Shown here: piece after piece, positions 35,001 through 44,202 of the stretch | Position numbering within the stretch: position 1 is the stretch's first letter | How the letters are laid out: each line of letters begins with the position of its first letter | Source: Lachnospiraceae bacterium AC2031 | GTDB lineage: Bacteria; Bacillota; Clostridia; Lachnospirales; Lachnospiraceae | Reading direction: 5' to 3' | NCBI GenBank assembly: GCA_000687975.1 | Contig: JIAB01000001.1 | Span: 2,146,001 to 2,210,000 of the forward strand | DNA: 64,000 nucleotides | Notes under the pieces: generated by a model | Told to the model about the DNA's origin: nothing | Seen by the model: only the letters and a program-made list of their open reading frames with translations | Databases searched by the model: none | Made by a program: the position numbers and the translations under genes

Positions 35001-35741
35001 ATGTCACAATTATTATCAGTTAAAGATTTACATGTCAGCGTGGCTGAAACTGAGATACTTCATGGAGTAAACCTTGAAGTTGGTCGCGGTGAAACCCACG
35101 TTATTATGGGTCCAAATGGTGCAGGAAAGTCTACCCTTGGCTATGCAATCATGGGTAACCCAAGCTACGATATTGGTAAAGGTAGCATCGTTTTTAAAGG
35201 TGAGGATATCACCGATGAGGAGACTGCCGATAGAGCAAAGGCAGGAATCTTCCTTTCATTTCAGAATCCAATAGAGGTTCCTGGTATTTCACTTTCTAAC
35301 TTTATAAGAAATGCAGTAGACACAAAGACTGGAACAAGAGCCAGACTTTGGGACTTCCGCAAGAATCTTGAGAAGCAGATGGAGCTTCTTTCTATGGATA
35401 AGTCTTACGCAGACAGAGATCTAAATGTAGGCTTCTCCGGTGGTGAGAAGAAGAAGGCTGAGATTCTTCAGATGCTTATGATGAAGCCAGACCTTGCAAT
35501 CCTTGATGAGACAGATTCTGGTCTTGATGTTGATGCTGTTCGTACAGTATCAGACGGTGTGAAGGCATTTCACGAGAGCGGAGATGGTTCACTCATTATC
35601 ATAACTCATAGTACTCGAATCCTTGAGGCGCTTAAAGTGGATTATACTCACATTCTTGTAGATGGAAAGATTGTTGAAACTGGTGATGCATCACTCGTTG
35701 ATGAGATTAATGCAAACGGTTTCGAACGTTTCGTACAGTAA
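35001..35741 (+). CDS. sufC: SufC, Fe-S cluster assembly ATPase
   Basis: The 246-residue ABC-type ATPase energises the SufBCD scaffold. It has Walker A GPNGAGKST, the SufC-specific FLSFQNPIEVPGIS Q-loop region, signature GFSGGEKKKAEILQ and Walker B LAILDETDSGLDVDA, followed by the H-loop ITHSTRIL. The ATG at 35001 has CGGAGG 6 bases upstream; the reading frame extends upstream into the hairpin, but that part is unconserved. It is the first gene of the suf operon, with sufB 27 bases downstream. Confidence 0.97.
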   Translation: MSQLLSVKDLHVSVAETEILHGVNLEVGRGETHVIMGPNGAGKSTLGYAIMGNPSYDIGKGSIVFKGEDITDEETADRAKAGIFLSFQNPIEVPGISLSNFIRNAVDTKTGTRARLWDFRKNLEKQMELLSMDKSYADRDLNVGFSGGEKKKAEILQMLMMKPDLAILDETDSGLDVDAVRTVSDGVKAFHESGDGSLIIITHSTRILEALKVDYTHILVDGKIVETGDASLVDEINANGFERFVQ

Positions 35742-35768
35742 TTATAAATTATTAGTTAGAGGAAAAAG

Positions 35769-37184
35769 ATGGCGGATAAAGAAAAGACATACGTTGAGGA
35801 CGTGAATCGCAGCCTGTATGACTTCCGAAATGTTGATGAGGATGTTTATAAGGTTGCCGAGGGTCTTACTCCAGAAATCGTTAGACAGATTTCCAAAGAG
35901 AAGAACGATCCAGAGTGGATGCTGGAGCTGCGTCTTAAATCGTTAGAAATATATAATAATATGGAAATGAAGCCTTGGGGCCCACCTATCGATGGTCTTC
36001 ATATGGACAACATCGTTACGTATATTAAGCCTAAGGATAACAAAATGAGTGCTGACTGGGATGAGGTTCCAGAGGAAATCAAGGATACATTTGAAAGACT
36101 TGGAATCCCACAGGCTGAGCGTGAATCTCTTGCGGGAGTAGGCGCACAGTACGATTCAGAGCTTGTTTATCATAACGTTCGTGAAGAGGTTGCTGCACAG
36201 GGAGTTATCTATACTGACCTAGAGTCTGCAATGCATGGCGAGTATGGGGATATGATTAAAGAGCATTTTATGACTCTTATTACTCCTCAGGATCATAAGT
36301 TTGCAGCTCTTCATGGTGCAGTATGGTCAGGTGGTAGTTTCGTATATGTACCAAAGGGCGTAACAGTTGAGATTCCACTTCAGTCATACTTCAGACTTAA
36401 TGCACCTGGTGCAGGACAGTTTGAGCACACACTTATTATCGTAGATGAGGGAGCAGATCTTCACTTCATAGAAGGATGCTCAGCACCTAAGTATAATGTT
36501 GCAAACCTTCATGCTGGAGCTGTTGAGCTCTTTGTTGGAAAGAATGCAAGACTTCGTTACTCAACTATTGAGAACTGGTCTAAGAATATGTATAACCTGA
36601 ATACTAAGCGTGCCACAGTTGAGGAAGGCGGAAAGATGGAATGGGTATCTGGTTCATTTGGATCTCATACTTCATATCTTTACCCTATGACAATCCTTAA
36701 GGGTGACGATGCAAAGGTTGAATTCACTGGTATTACATTTGCTGGTGAGGGACAGAACCTTGATACTGGTATGAAGGTGGTTCATACAGGACAGCGTACA
36801 GTTTCAACTGTAAACACAAAGTCAATCTCAAAGAGTGGCGGTATTAGTACATTTAGAAGTGCTGTTGTTATCGGACCAAAGGCAAAGGGTGCTAAGTCAG
36901 CTGTTGACTGTTCATCCCTGATGCTGGACGATATATCCAGATCCGATACTGTTCCAGCTATGGATGTAAGATGTGATGATGTAGATATCGGACATGAGGC
37001 AAAGATTGGACGTATCTCAGATGAGGCTATCTTCTATCTTATGAGCCGTGGTATTTCTGAAGAAGATGCTCGAGCTATGATAGTAAGCGGATTTGCAGAT
37101 AACGTATCCAAGGAACTTCCACTGGAGTATGCGGTTGAGATGAACAACCTCATCCGTCTCGAAATGAAGGGCTCCATCGGTTAA
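35769..37184 (+). CDS. sufB: SufB, Fe-S cluster assembly scaffold
   Basis: The 471-residue protein is the main scaffold of the SUF machine, forming a beta-helix core complexed with SufD and SufC. It shows the typical N-terminus (VNRSLYDFRNVDEDVYKVAEGL), the central HFIEGCSAPKYNVANLHAG stretch and the C-terminal AKIGRISDEAIFYLMSRGISEEDA block. Length is normal for SufB. A GAGG site precedes the ATG. It is followed by a 52-base gap and an unrelated membrane-protein gene, which is unusual inside a suf operon. Confidence 0.97.
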   Translation: MADKEKTYVEDVNRSLYDFRNVDEDVYKVAEGLTPEIVRQISKEKNDPEWMLELRLKSLEIYNNMEMKPWGPPIDGLHMDNIVTYIKPKDNKMSADWDEVPEEIKDTFERLGIPQAERESLAGVGAQYDSELVYHNVREEVAAQGVIYTDLESAMHGEYGDMIKEHFMTLITPQDHKFAALHGAVWSGGSFVYVPKGVTVEIPLQSYFRLNAPGAGQFEHTLIIVDEGADLHFIEGCSAPKYNVANLHAGAVELFVGKNARLRYSTIENWSKNMYNLNTKRATVEEGGKMEWVSGSFGSHTSYLYPMTILKGDDAKVEFTGITFAGEGQNLDTGMKVVHTGQRTVSTVNTKSISKSGGISTFRSAVVIGPKAKGAKSAVDCSSLMLDDISRSDTVPAMDVRCDDVDIGHEAKIGRISDEAIFYLMSRGISEEDARAMIVSGFADNVSKELPLEYAVEMNNLIRLEMKGSIG

Positions 37185-37236
37185 TGATTCGATGGGGGTG
37201 AGAACCTATTTGACTAGTTGTGATAGGTGATTGCTT

Positions 37237-38031
37237 ATGAAAAAATTCTTGAAGGAATTATTTATATTCTGCTTTGGTTTTGCTATCGGGTTTGGTGAGA
37301 TTTTATATCTTTATTCCAAAGGCGATGAATATCAGCTGGATTCCTATATAGTGGCTTTTTTCGAGGGCATAAAAAATCGTCTGGGTAATGATTTTATCCA
37401 GTTATTACCATGGTGGGCGTTTGCCTTAGTAGCAATTATCCTTCTTTTGATCATCGGCTTGATAGTAACTCAGTTTTTTAGGATTTTTGTAAATTCAAAG
37501 AATTTAAATGTTATTTCAAGTTTTGTATATATACTAATAACATTTATTGTTGCGATTCCATTTGCACGATTTGTGATGATATTCTTAGATATGTTATTGG
37601 TATCTGCTGATTTTGTTGTTTTTGCTGTACTAAGAGGTATTGTATTTTCTATATTACTTAGATTGCAGATTTTCTTGTTTGGTTTTTCTTATTATACATT
37701 ATTAAAGAAACCTAAGAGAAATTGTGTGGTTGCTCTGTGTGAAGTAACAAGTGAGAATAGTTATGATCTAAAGACTATACTTGCTAAGAAAATGACATTT
37801 GATCAGTGTTTTACATTCATTCGAAGTTATGTTTTTGATATTGAGAAAAGACAGTTTTTTCAGATAATTGAAAAAGGATTATTTGGTAAAATAATAAATA
37901 GCTGGAATTACTACCGTGGTGGTAATCCGATGAACTGTACAGAAGAAGCGTTTTTAAGCGGATTATTCCATTCAAATGTTCATAGAGGAATAAAGCTAAA
38001 AACAGAAGAGGAAAAGAATGAGCGAGATTAA
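37237..38031 (+). CDS. Membrane protein of unknown function embedded in the suf operon
   Basis: The 264-residue protein has about five membrane helices in the first 165 residues and a basic cytosolic tail of about 100 residues. It lies between sufB and sufD and overlaps sufD by 14 bases, so it is transcribed, and probably translated, with them. Its base composition is clearly more AT-rich than its neighbours (runs of TTT and ATT codons), which suggests later acquisition. The family is not recognised. The ATG at 37237 follows AGGTGAT; a TTG two codons upstream is the alternative. Confidence 0.8.
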   Translation: MKKFLKELFIFCFGFAIGFGEILYLYSKGDEYQLDSYIVAFFEGIKNRLGNDFIQLLPWWAFALVAIILLLIIGLIVTQFFRIFVNSKNLNVISSFVYILITFIVAIPFARFVMIFLDMLLVSADFVVFAVLRGIVFSILLRLQIFLFGFSYYTLLKKPKRNCVVALCEVTSENSYDLKTILAKKMTFDQCFTFIRSYVFDIEKRQFFQIIEKGLFGKIINSWNYYRGGNPMNCTEEAFLSGLFHSNVHRGIKLKTEEEKNERD

Positions 38032-39073
38032 GATTAACAAACTGCCGGTTCCTACATGGACCTGGCTGAAAGTAAATGATTATACAGTAGCCGTTCCTGA
38101 TAAGTTTGAAAAGGCTGAGTGTGAGGCAACCAACATGCCTGCTGAGGTTAAGGTGGGTGCAGTTGATTTTACATCTATTGCACTTGGGGATGTCGAACTT
38201 GGAGCAGGTGAGGACTTCCGCAAGTTATCACATCAGGCAAAGACTGGCGGAGCATCCTTTACAGTTCCTGCAGGCGTAAAGGTTGAAGAACCTATACGTA
38301 TCACCTACGATTATGGAACAGAAGATGGGAGCGAAAGCGGTAAGCTGTCACGTACAGCTATAGTACTGGGTGAGGCTTCAGAGCTTACAGTAGTTATGAC
38401 TTTTAAGGGCTGTCCAAAGTTTGGCGCCAATGATATAAGAATCAAGGCTGCCAAGACTGCAAAGCTTACACTTGTTGAGATCTTCCAGTTTGAAGAAGGT
38501 TCAAACTTCGTTGATAGTATCGGTGGAAGATATCTTGAGAAGGGCGGACTGAAACTGATTCAGATTAAGTCCGGCAAGGGCAATATGGCTCTTAGCTGCT
38601 GCGCTGATCTGGATGGCTATAAGAGCACTCTTGATATTGATACAGGTTATATAGTAACAGGCGACAATAAGCTTGATATCAACTATGTATCAAGACATAG
38701 AGGTGCAAAGACAGATACAAAGATAAATGTTAGCGGTGTTCTCCGCGATAACGCAGATAAGACTTTCCGAGGAACTATAGATTTCATCAAGGGCTGCAAG
38801 ACGGCAACTGGTGACGAGAGAGAAGATGTTCTTCTGATGGATGAGGGTGTGCATAATAACACTGTACCACTTATCCTCTGTGCTGAGGAGGATGTGGAAG
38901 GTGCACATGGTGCATCTATAGGAAAGATATCAGACGAAATACTTACTTACTTTGCGAGCCGTGGAATTCCTGAAGCTGAGGTAACTGAGCTGATGGCTAA
39001 GTCACGTATTGATGCGGTTGCTGGAAGAATTCCAGATGAGGTAACCAGAAATCTGCTTTTAGCGGATGATTAA
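38018..39073 (+). CDS. sufD: SufD, Fe-S cluster assembly protein
   Basis: The 351-residue protein is the SufB paralogue of the SufBC2D complex. The N-terminal half is divergent. The C-terminal half carries the family core: YVSRHRGAKTDTKINVSGVL, the histidine-containing MDEGVHNNTVPLILCAEEDVEGAHGASIGKISDE, and FASRGIPEAEV. It starts inside the end of the upstream membrane-protein gene, with a GAGGAAAAG site. A 49-residue peptide gene and sufS follow. Confidence 0.95.
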   Translation: MSEIKINKLPVPTWTWLKVNDYTVAVPDKFEKAECEATNMPAEVKVGAVDFTSIALGDVELGAGEDFRKLSHQAKTGGASFTVPAGVKVEEPIRITYDYGTEDGSESGKLSRTAIVLGEASELTVVMTFKGCPKFGANDIRIKAAKTAKLTLVEIFQFEEGSNFVDSIGGRYLEKGGLKLIQIKSGKGNMALSCCADLDGYKSTLDIDTGYIVTGDNKLDINYVSRHRGAKTDTKINVSGVLRDNADKTFRGTIDFIKGCKTATGDEREDVLLMDEGVHNNTVPLILCAEEDVEGAHGASIGKISDEILTYFASRGIPEAEVTELMAKSRIDAVAGRIPDEVTRNLLLADD

Positions 39074-39122
39074 TGTGTAGGTGGGAATTTCCCACAAACG
39101 TGTTTTTAAGGAGGTATGAGAT

Positions 39123-39272
39123 ATGCCACCAAGAGGACCATTACCAATACCACCAAGAGGACCAAGACCAAAGGGCTGTTGTGGATGTGGATGTTTAACA
39201 TTCATGATAAGTTTACTTGCGCTTCCTTTGGGCTTATTCTTCGGAATGGCTAGCGGTAAAAAGAATAAATAG
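39123..39272 (+). CDS. 49-residue Pro-rich, Cys-cluster membrane peptide in the suf operon
   Basis: A small gene is evident between sufD and sufS. An AAGGAGG site lies 7 bases before the ATG at 39123, and the frame closes at a TAG at 39270. The peptide starts with two PPRGP repeats (MPPRGPLPIPPRGPRPKG). It then has four cysteines in CCGCGC, a hydrophobic helix (LTFMISLLALPLGLFFGMA) and a basic SGKKNK tail. It is too short for automated calls. The strong ribosome site and operon position make it very likely real. Function is unknown; the cysteines invite a link to Fe or sulfur handling. Confidence 0.8.
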   Translation: MPPRGPLPIPPRGPRPKGCCGCGCLTFMISLLALPLGLFFGMASGKKNK

Positions 39273-39288
39273 AAAGAAATAAGAAGTA

Positions 39289-40539
39289 ATGAGTTTTGAT
39301 ATAGAAAAAGTGAGAAAAGATTTTCCGTTTTTTGCTGCGGAGGAAAAGAAGATTGCAGAGGGTGGAACCCCACTTGCATATCTGGACAATTCGGCTACAT
39401 CTCAGAGACCACGTCAGGTAGTTGAGGCGGTTGCTGATTATGAATACTATCATAATTCTAATCCATTCCGTGGACTTTATGATCTCTCTATTGATGCGAC
39501 TGAGAGATATGAGGCGGCAAGAACTAAGGTTGCAAAGTTTATCAATGCGAGAGCAGATAAGGAAATCATCTTTACAAGAAATGCATCAGAGAGTTTGAAT
39601 CTAGTTGCATATTCACTTGGTGAAATGTGTCTTAAAGAGGGAGATGAGATAATCACTACTGTTGTGGAGCACCACAGCAATATGCTTCCTTGGAGACTTG
39701 CGGCTAAGAGATATGGTGCTACAGTAAAGTATCTTGAGTGTGAAAAAGATGGAAGCTTTTCTTTAGATAGTTTCAAATCACTACTAACTAATAAGACAAA
39801 GATTGTAGCTATGACAGCAATGTCCAATATTTTCGGTAGAATTATCGATGTGAAGAGCTTTGCTGCTGCAGCACATGAGGTGGGTGCATACTTTGTAGCT
39901 GACGGAGCACAGAGTGTTCCTCACAGTAAAACAGATGTGCAGGATTTGGATATTGATTTTCTGTCATTCTCAGGTCATAAGATGCTGGCTCCTATGGGAA
40001 TCGGTGTTCTTTATGGAAAACAGGAGTTATTAGAAAAAATGCCTCCATTTTTATCTGGCGGAGAGATGATAGAATATGTTACATTTGATGATATAACATA
40101 TGCTGAACTACCACATAAGTTTGAGGCGGGAACAGTAAATGCCTGCGGAGCTGTAGGACTTGCTGCAGCAATAGATTATCTGGAATCTATCGGACTTGAT
40201 GCTATAGAGGAGAGAGAACTTGAGCTTACTCGTATGGCACTTGATGGAATAAAGGCTATCCCACACATTACTGTGCTGGGTTCAGATGATGCCGAGGAAC
40301 ATCACGGCATACTTACATTTAAAATTGATGGAGTTCATCCACATGATATAGCTGCAATAATTGCGGACGCAAATGTGGCTGTCAGAGCAGGACATCACTG
40401 CGCAGAACCACTTCATCACTTTATAGGTATCCCTTCAACAACAAGGGCGAGCCTGATGTTCTATAATACAGAAGAAGAGGTGCAGAGACTCCTCGATGTA
40501 ATGAAACAAATAAGACCAATGATGGGTTATCCGGATTAG
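39289..40539 (+). CDS. sufS: SufS-type cysteine desulfurase
   Basis: The 416-residue PLP enzyme takes sulfur from cysteine as a persulfide and hands it to SufU. It shows the class II features: LDNSATSQRP, TRNASESLNLVA, HHSNMLPW, the PLP lysine in SFSGHKMLAPMGIG, the catalytic cysteine in RAGHHCAEPLHH, and the TTRASLMFYNTEEEV end. It is located between the small peptide gene and sufU, 8 bases before the latter. The ribosome site is moderate (AGAAG). Confidence 0.97.
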   Translation: MSFDIEKVRKDFPFFAAEEKKIAEGGTPLAYLDNSATSQRPRQVVEAVADYEYYHNSNPFRGLYDLSIDATERYEAARTKVAKFINARADKEIIFTRNASESLNLVAYSLGEMCLKEGDEIITTVVEHHSNMLPWRLAAKRYGATVKYLECEKDGSFSLDSFKSLLTNKTKIVAMTAMSNIFGRIIDVKSFAAAAHEVGAYFVADGAQSVPHSKTDVQDLDIDFLSFSGHKMLAPMGIGVLYGKQELLEKMPPFLSGGEMIEYVTFDDITYAELPHKFEAGTVNACGAVGLAAAIDYLESIGLDAIEERELELTRMALDGIKAIPHITVLGSDDAEEHHGILTFKIDGVHPHDIAAIIADANVAVRAGHHCAEPLHHFIGIPSTTRASLMFYNTEEEVQRLLDVMKQIRPMMGYPD

Positions 40540-40547
40540 GAGTATAT

Positions 40548-41006
40548 ATGCAGAGCAGAACTTTTTATAATGAGATACTTACGGAGCACAACATTCATCC
40601 GATTCACAAGACTAAGATGATTGAACCACAGAAGTCACTTCGTGGTGTGAATCCTTCTTGTGGTGATGATATAACACTCCAGTTAAATGTATCTGAAGAT
40701 GGAACAATTACAGATGGCGCTTTCTTTGGTGATGGATGCGCTATCTCACAGGCCAGCGCAGACATGATGCTGGATCTTGTTATCGGAAGAAGTGTTGAGG
40801 AGGCTATGTCTCTTAAGGATACATTTCTTAAGATGATCAAGGATAAGATTACGGAAGAGGAACTGGAAATGCTTGAAGAGGCTGGTGCGCTTAAAGACAT
40901 TTCCCACATGCCTTCAAGAGTTAAATGTGCCGTTCTTGGCTGGCATACTCTCGAAGAGATGCTGAAAGGTGGCGACTCCGAATCGGTTAGCACTGAGGAC
41001 CAGTAG
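40548..41006 (+). CDS. sufU: SufU, zinc-dependent sulfurtransferase
   Basis: The 152-residue protein accepts sulfur from SufS in Gram-positive SUF systems. The three zinc-ligand cysteines are present, in VNPSCGDD, FGDGCAISQAS and RVKCAVLGWHTL, with the acidic ligand in GDD. Members of this family resemble IscU but lack its scaffold histidine. An AGGAG site lies 6 bases before the ATG, and it is the last gene of the suf cluster proper. Confidence 0.95.
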   Translation: MQSRTFYNEILTEHNIHPIHKTKMIEPQKSLRGVNPSCGDDITLQLNVSEDGTITDGAFFGDGCAISQASADMMLDLVIGRSVEEAMSLKDTFLKMIKDKITEEELEMLEEAGALKDISHMPSRVKCAVLGWHTLEEMLKGGDSESVSTEDQ

Positions 41007-41029
41007 TTTTTAATAATGGGGGGTAATAA

Positions 41030-41860
41030 ATGAACGAGAACAAAAGCTTTCTTGGATGGCTGAAGTATCGTTGGAAGATGATCAGCGTAAGTGATTCAAG
41101 GTTTTTCAGATTTATATGGATAGTTGCTATTGCTGTCACATTTGTTACGGTTATAATAAGTGCGGGAGTAACTGCGAAGGCCAATAAGGCGGCAGCTATT
41201 GAAGCAGAAAAACAGGCAAAGCTGGAGGAAGAGGAAAGAGCGAGACAGGAAGAAGAAATGCTGGCCAGCTACACAGATGCCAGCGCTACTGATGCTTCTC
41301 CTACAGATGCTACTGACTGGATGCTGATCTTAGTTAATAATGATAATCCGCTGCCTGATGGATATTCAGTTCCTGAGTTTACAGAGCTCAGAAATGAACA
41401 GAAGGTAGATAGTCGTATATATCCTGATCTTCAGCAGATGTTTGATGATGCCAGAGCTGCTGGACATTCACCATATATTACATCTTCATACAGAAGTAAA
41501 GAGGATCAGCAGGCACAGTTTGATGCCAAGGTTAATGAACTTCTTGAACAGGGTAAGACACAGACGCAGTGTGAGGTTGAGGCGGCTCAGCTAGTTGCTA
41601 AACCTGGCTACAGTGAGCATGAGACTGGACTTGCTATAGATGTAGGCTCAGATGCTGGTGAGGAAGCACAGAATGCACTTTGGGACTGGCTTGCTGAAAA
41701 CAGCTTCAAGTATGGCTTCATAATCAGATATCCAGAGAATAAGGTTACTTATACTGGTATCAGCAATGAGCCATGGCACCTTAGATATGTAGGTGTTGAT
41801 GCTGCTATGGAAATGAAATTAAACGATCAGTGTCTGGAAGAGTACCTGCTCTTCAGATAA
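41030..41860 (+). CDS. D-alanyl-D-alanine carboxypeptidase, VanY/M15B type
   Basis: The 276-residue protein has one N-terminal membrane helix (about residues 23-45), a Glu/Lys/Arg-rich coiled linker, a Ser/Thr/Asp/Ala-rich stretch, and a C-terminal M15B zinc peptidase domain. Zinc-binding and catalytic motifs are ITSSYRSKEDQQAQF, GYSEHETGLAIDVG (H and D ligands) and NEPWHLRYVG. It would trim D-Ala from peptidoglycan stem peptides outside the membrane. It follows sufU by 23 bases with a GGGGGG site and ends at a bidirectional hairpin. Confidence 0.92.
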   Translation: MNENKSFLGWLKYRWKMISVSDSRFFRFIWIVAIAVTFVTVIISAGVTAKANKAAAIEAEKQAKLEEEERARQEEEMLASYTDASATDASPTDATDWMLILVNNDNPLPDGYSVPEFTELRNEQKVDSRIYPDLQQMFDDARAAGHSPYITSSYRSKEDQQAQFDAKVNELLEQGKTQTQCEVEAAQLVAKPGYSEHETGLAIDVGSDAGEEAQNALWDWLAENSFKYGFIIRYPENKVTYTGISNEPWHLRYVGVDAAMEMKLNDQCLEEYLLFR

Positions 41861-41900
41861 GCTGAGATATCGACAAAATTAATATAAGCAATTTAAAACA

Positions 41901-41944
41901 AGAGAAAAGCCATTTGGAATCATAAACTCAAATGGCTTTTCTCT
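41901..41944. terminator. Bidirectional terminator between vanY-like gene and PRPP synthetase
   Basis: AGAGAAAAGCCATTT (41901-41915) pairs with AAATGGCTTTTCTCT (41930-41944) perfectly. It separates two convergent genes. Confidence 0.82.
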
Positions 41945-41948
41945 TGCT

Positions 41949-43157
41949 TTATGAGATCGCTGGACGATCGTAGTTGTCTGTAATTGTATGCTTCTCTTTG
42001 TACTCTTTGATACGAGACTGGATACGTGTTACAGGATCAAGCAGCTCGCTGATTGAAGAGTCATGGTTAAGGTGATCGATGATGATAGCAATGTACTTGC
42101 TAAGATCAGTCTGGCAGTACCAAGGCTTGTTGAAAAGCTCTGGGTTCTGGTAAGTAACATTTGTTGAAATAACTCTATCGAAGACTCCTTCTTCGTATGC
42201 CTTATCAAATACATCAAGACCAGCTGTGAAGAGACCAAATGTAGCGAGGCAGAATACACGCTTTGCCTTACGCTCTTTAAGCTTGCGGCATACATCAAGC
42301 ATGCTTTCGCCTGATGCAATCATATCGTCGATGATGATTACATCCTGTCCTTCAACATCGTCACCAAGGAACTCGTGAGCAACGATAGGGTTCTTTCCGT
42401 TAACAACTCTTGTGTAATCTCTTCTCTTGTAGAACATACCTACATCAACACCAAGGTGGTTAGCGAAGTAGATAGCTCTATGCATAGCACCCTCATCAGG
42501 GCTGATAACCATCATGTGCTTTGGATCAAGTACAAGGTCTGGTGTAGACTTAAGCAGGCACTTGATAAACTGATATGTAGGCATCAGATTCTCGAAACCG
42601 ATGGTTGGGATAGCATTTTGCACACGAGGATCGTGAGCGTCAAATGTAATAATGTTCTGTACACCCATCGAAACTAACTCTTGAAGTGCAAGTGCACAGT
42701 CAAGTGATTCACGGCTTGTACGCTTATGCTGTCTTGACTCATAGAGGAACGGCATAATAAGGTTTATTCTATGTGCCTTTCCTGCAGAAGCAGCGATGAT
42801 ACGCTTGATATCTGCATAGTGCTCATCTGGGGTCATTGGAACCATACGACCACGGAGGTTATACTCGATACCTGTGTTAGTTACGTCTGCAAGGATGTAG
42901 AGGTCAGTTCCACGAACTGAATCCTTGATAGTTCCTTTTGCCTCGCCTGATGCGAATCTTGGGCATTCGTTTTCAATGAGATAAGAATCTCTTGTGTAGC
43001 CGTTGAACATCAGATTCTTGGTGTCAAGATCGGCTCTTTCCTTACGCCATTTTACCAGGTATTCATCTACCTTCTTACCCAGCTTCTCTGAGCTCTTGAG
43101 TGCGATGATTCCCAGCTTTCCATCAGGGACGGTGATGAGTTTGCTTTGATCTGGCAT
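41949..43157 (-). CDS. prs: Ribose-phosphate pyrophosphokinase (long form)
   Basis: The 402-residue protein makes PRPP from ribose 5-phosphate and ATP for nucleotide, His and Trp synthesis. It has PFLYESRQHKRTSRE, FDAHDPRVQN, MMVISPDEGAMHRA, the KRR of the flexible catalytic loop and the PRPP loop VIIIDDMIASGESMLD. It is some 85 residues longer than the classical enzyme, with extra N-terminal and C-terminal segments, a form I have seen in Lachnospiraceae. An AGGAGG site lies before the ATG. It lies 34 bases after the DnaC-like gene and is probably transcribed with it. Confidence 0.9.
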   Translation of the reverse strand: MPDQSKLITVPDGKLGIIALKSSEKLGKKVDEYLVKWRKERADLDTKNLMFNGYTRDSYLIENECPRFASGEAKGTIKDSVRGTDLYILADVTNTGIEYNLRGRMVPMTPDEHYADIKRIIAASAGKAHRINLIMPFLYESRQHKRTSRESLDCALALQELVSMGVQNIITFDAHDPRVQNAIPTIGFENLMPTYQFIKCLLKSTPDLVLDPKHMMVISPDEGAMHRAIYFANHLGVDVGMFYKRRDYTRVVNGKNPIVAHEFLGDDVEGQDVIIIDDMIASGESMLDVCRKLKERKAKRVFCLATFGLFTAGLDVFDKAYEEGVFDRVISTNVTYQNPELFNKPWYCQTDLSKYIAIIIDHLNHDSSISELLDPVTRIQSRIKEYKEKHTITDNYDRPAIS

Positions 43158-43191
43158 TTTATTTCCTCCTAAATAAAGGGAGCAGGTGCTC

Positions 43192-44202
43192 CTAGTTCTG
43201 AGATTTAATAAATCTCGTTTTTCTTATATCATCCCCATAGAAGGGGTAGATTACAAATTTATCAATGATTCGTGACATCACTCGTTCGCTGTATTTTTCC
43301 ATAAACTCACCTAAGGTTAGATTTGTGGAAATTATTGTAGACTTTCTACTCAGTATTCTTTTATTTATTATTTCAAATAATTGAGATCTAATAAATGAAT
43401 TTATTACTTCAGTTCCAAGATCATCAATAATTAATAAATCACTGGAATAGATATAATCATATATCGGTTTTGCCAGAACTCTGTCGGATTCATTCTTTGA
43501 CATCAAATATGTTGAAAGTACTTCAGAAAACAATTCGTTGCTTGATAAATATAAAACTGTATGTTTGTTATCAAGCAGTTCTTTAGCGATACAATTGGTG
43601 AGAAATGTCTTTCCGAGTCCGGGATTACCAGTCATTAAAATATTATCATCTGATGAATCAAAATTCTCAACAAACTTTAATGCGTTTTTGACGTTTCTTT
43701 TTACATTTTCGTAGGGGGTAAGTTCATAGTTGCCAAAAGGTTCGTTACTATAGTATTCATAAGAAAATGTTTCAAAGTTTTCTGTTTGAAGGATGTTATG
43801 TAGATTAGAACGTTTGTATAACTCGTTTATTCGAAGTTGTTCAACACAAGAACAGATATGACCATCTACTTCCCCCCAATCTTGACAAATAGGACAAGAA
43901 AAAATGGGTTCGAGATAGTCTTCTGGGTATCCATTATCTTTGAGTAGCTTAAGTTTTTCTTTTGACAGCTTAGCTACTTCCTGTTCCAGTTTTTTTGTGG
44001 AGTTATCATCATTTGAACCTTTTTTAATTCGAGATTTTATCGTAGCAAATGCTATATCACTGATTTGGTTATCGAGGTCTCTAATAGCAGGAAGCTTCTC
44101 ATATATTTCTATGATTCGATCTTTATGAGTTAGCTCATTATTTAAACGACGTTGACTTAAGTATTCTTTTGTATCTATCTGTTCGAGAACCTTTAAAATC
44201 AT
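43192..44202 (-). CDS. DnaC/DnaI-like helicase-loading ATPase
   Basis: The 336-residue protein resembles DnaI/DnaC, which loads the replicative helicase. The N-terminal half has a coiled region and a four-cysteine zinc cluster (CPICQDWGEVDGHICSC). The AAA+ core has Walker A GNPGLGKTFLTN, Walker B LLIIDDLGTE and a sensor in STNLTLGEFMEKYSERVMSRI. Its start overlaps the end of the DnaD gene by four bases (ATGA), which links it to primosome function. It is distinguished from IstB transposon helpers by the zinc cluster and context. Confidence 0.9.
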   Translation of the reverse strand: MILKVLEQIDTKEYLSQRRLNNELTHKDRIIEIYEKLPAIRDLDNQISDIAFATIKSRIKKGSNDDNSTKKLEQEVAKLSKEKLKLLKDNGYPEDYLEPIFSCPICQDWGEVDGHICSCVEQLRINELYKRSNLHNILQTENFETFSYEYYSNEPFGNYELTPYENVKRNVKNALKFVENFDSSDDNILMTGNPGLGKTFLTNCIAKELLDNKHTVLYLSSNELFSEVLSTYLMSKNESDRVLAKPIYDYIYSSDLLIIDDLGTEVINSFIRSQLFEIINKRILSRKSTIISTNLTLGEFMEKYSERVMSRIIDKFVIYPFYGDDIRKTRFIKSQN

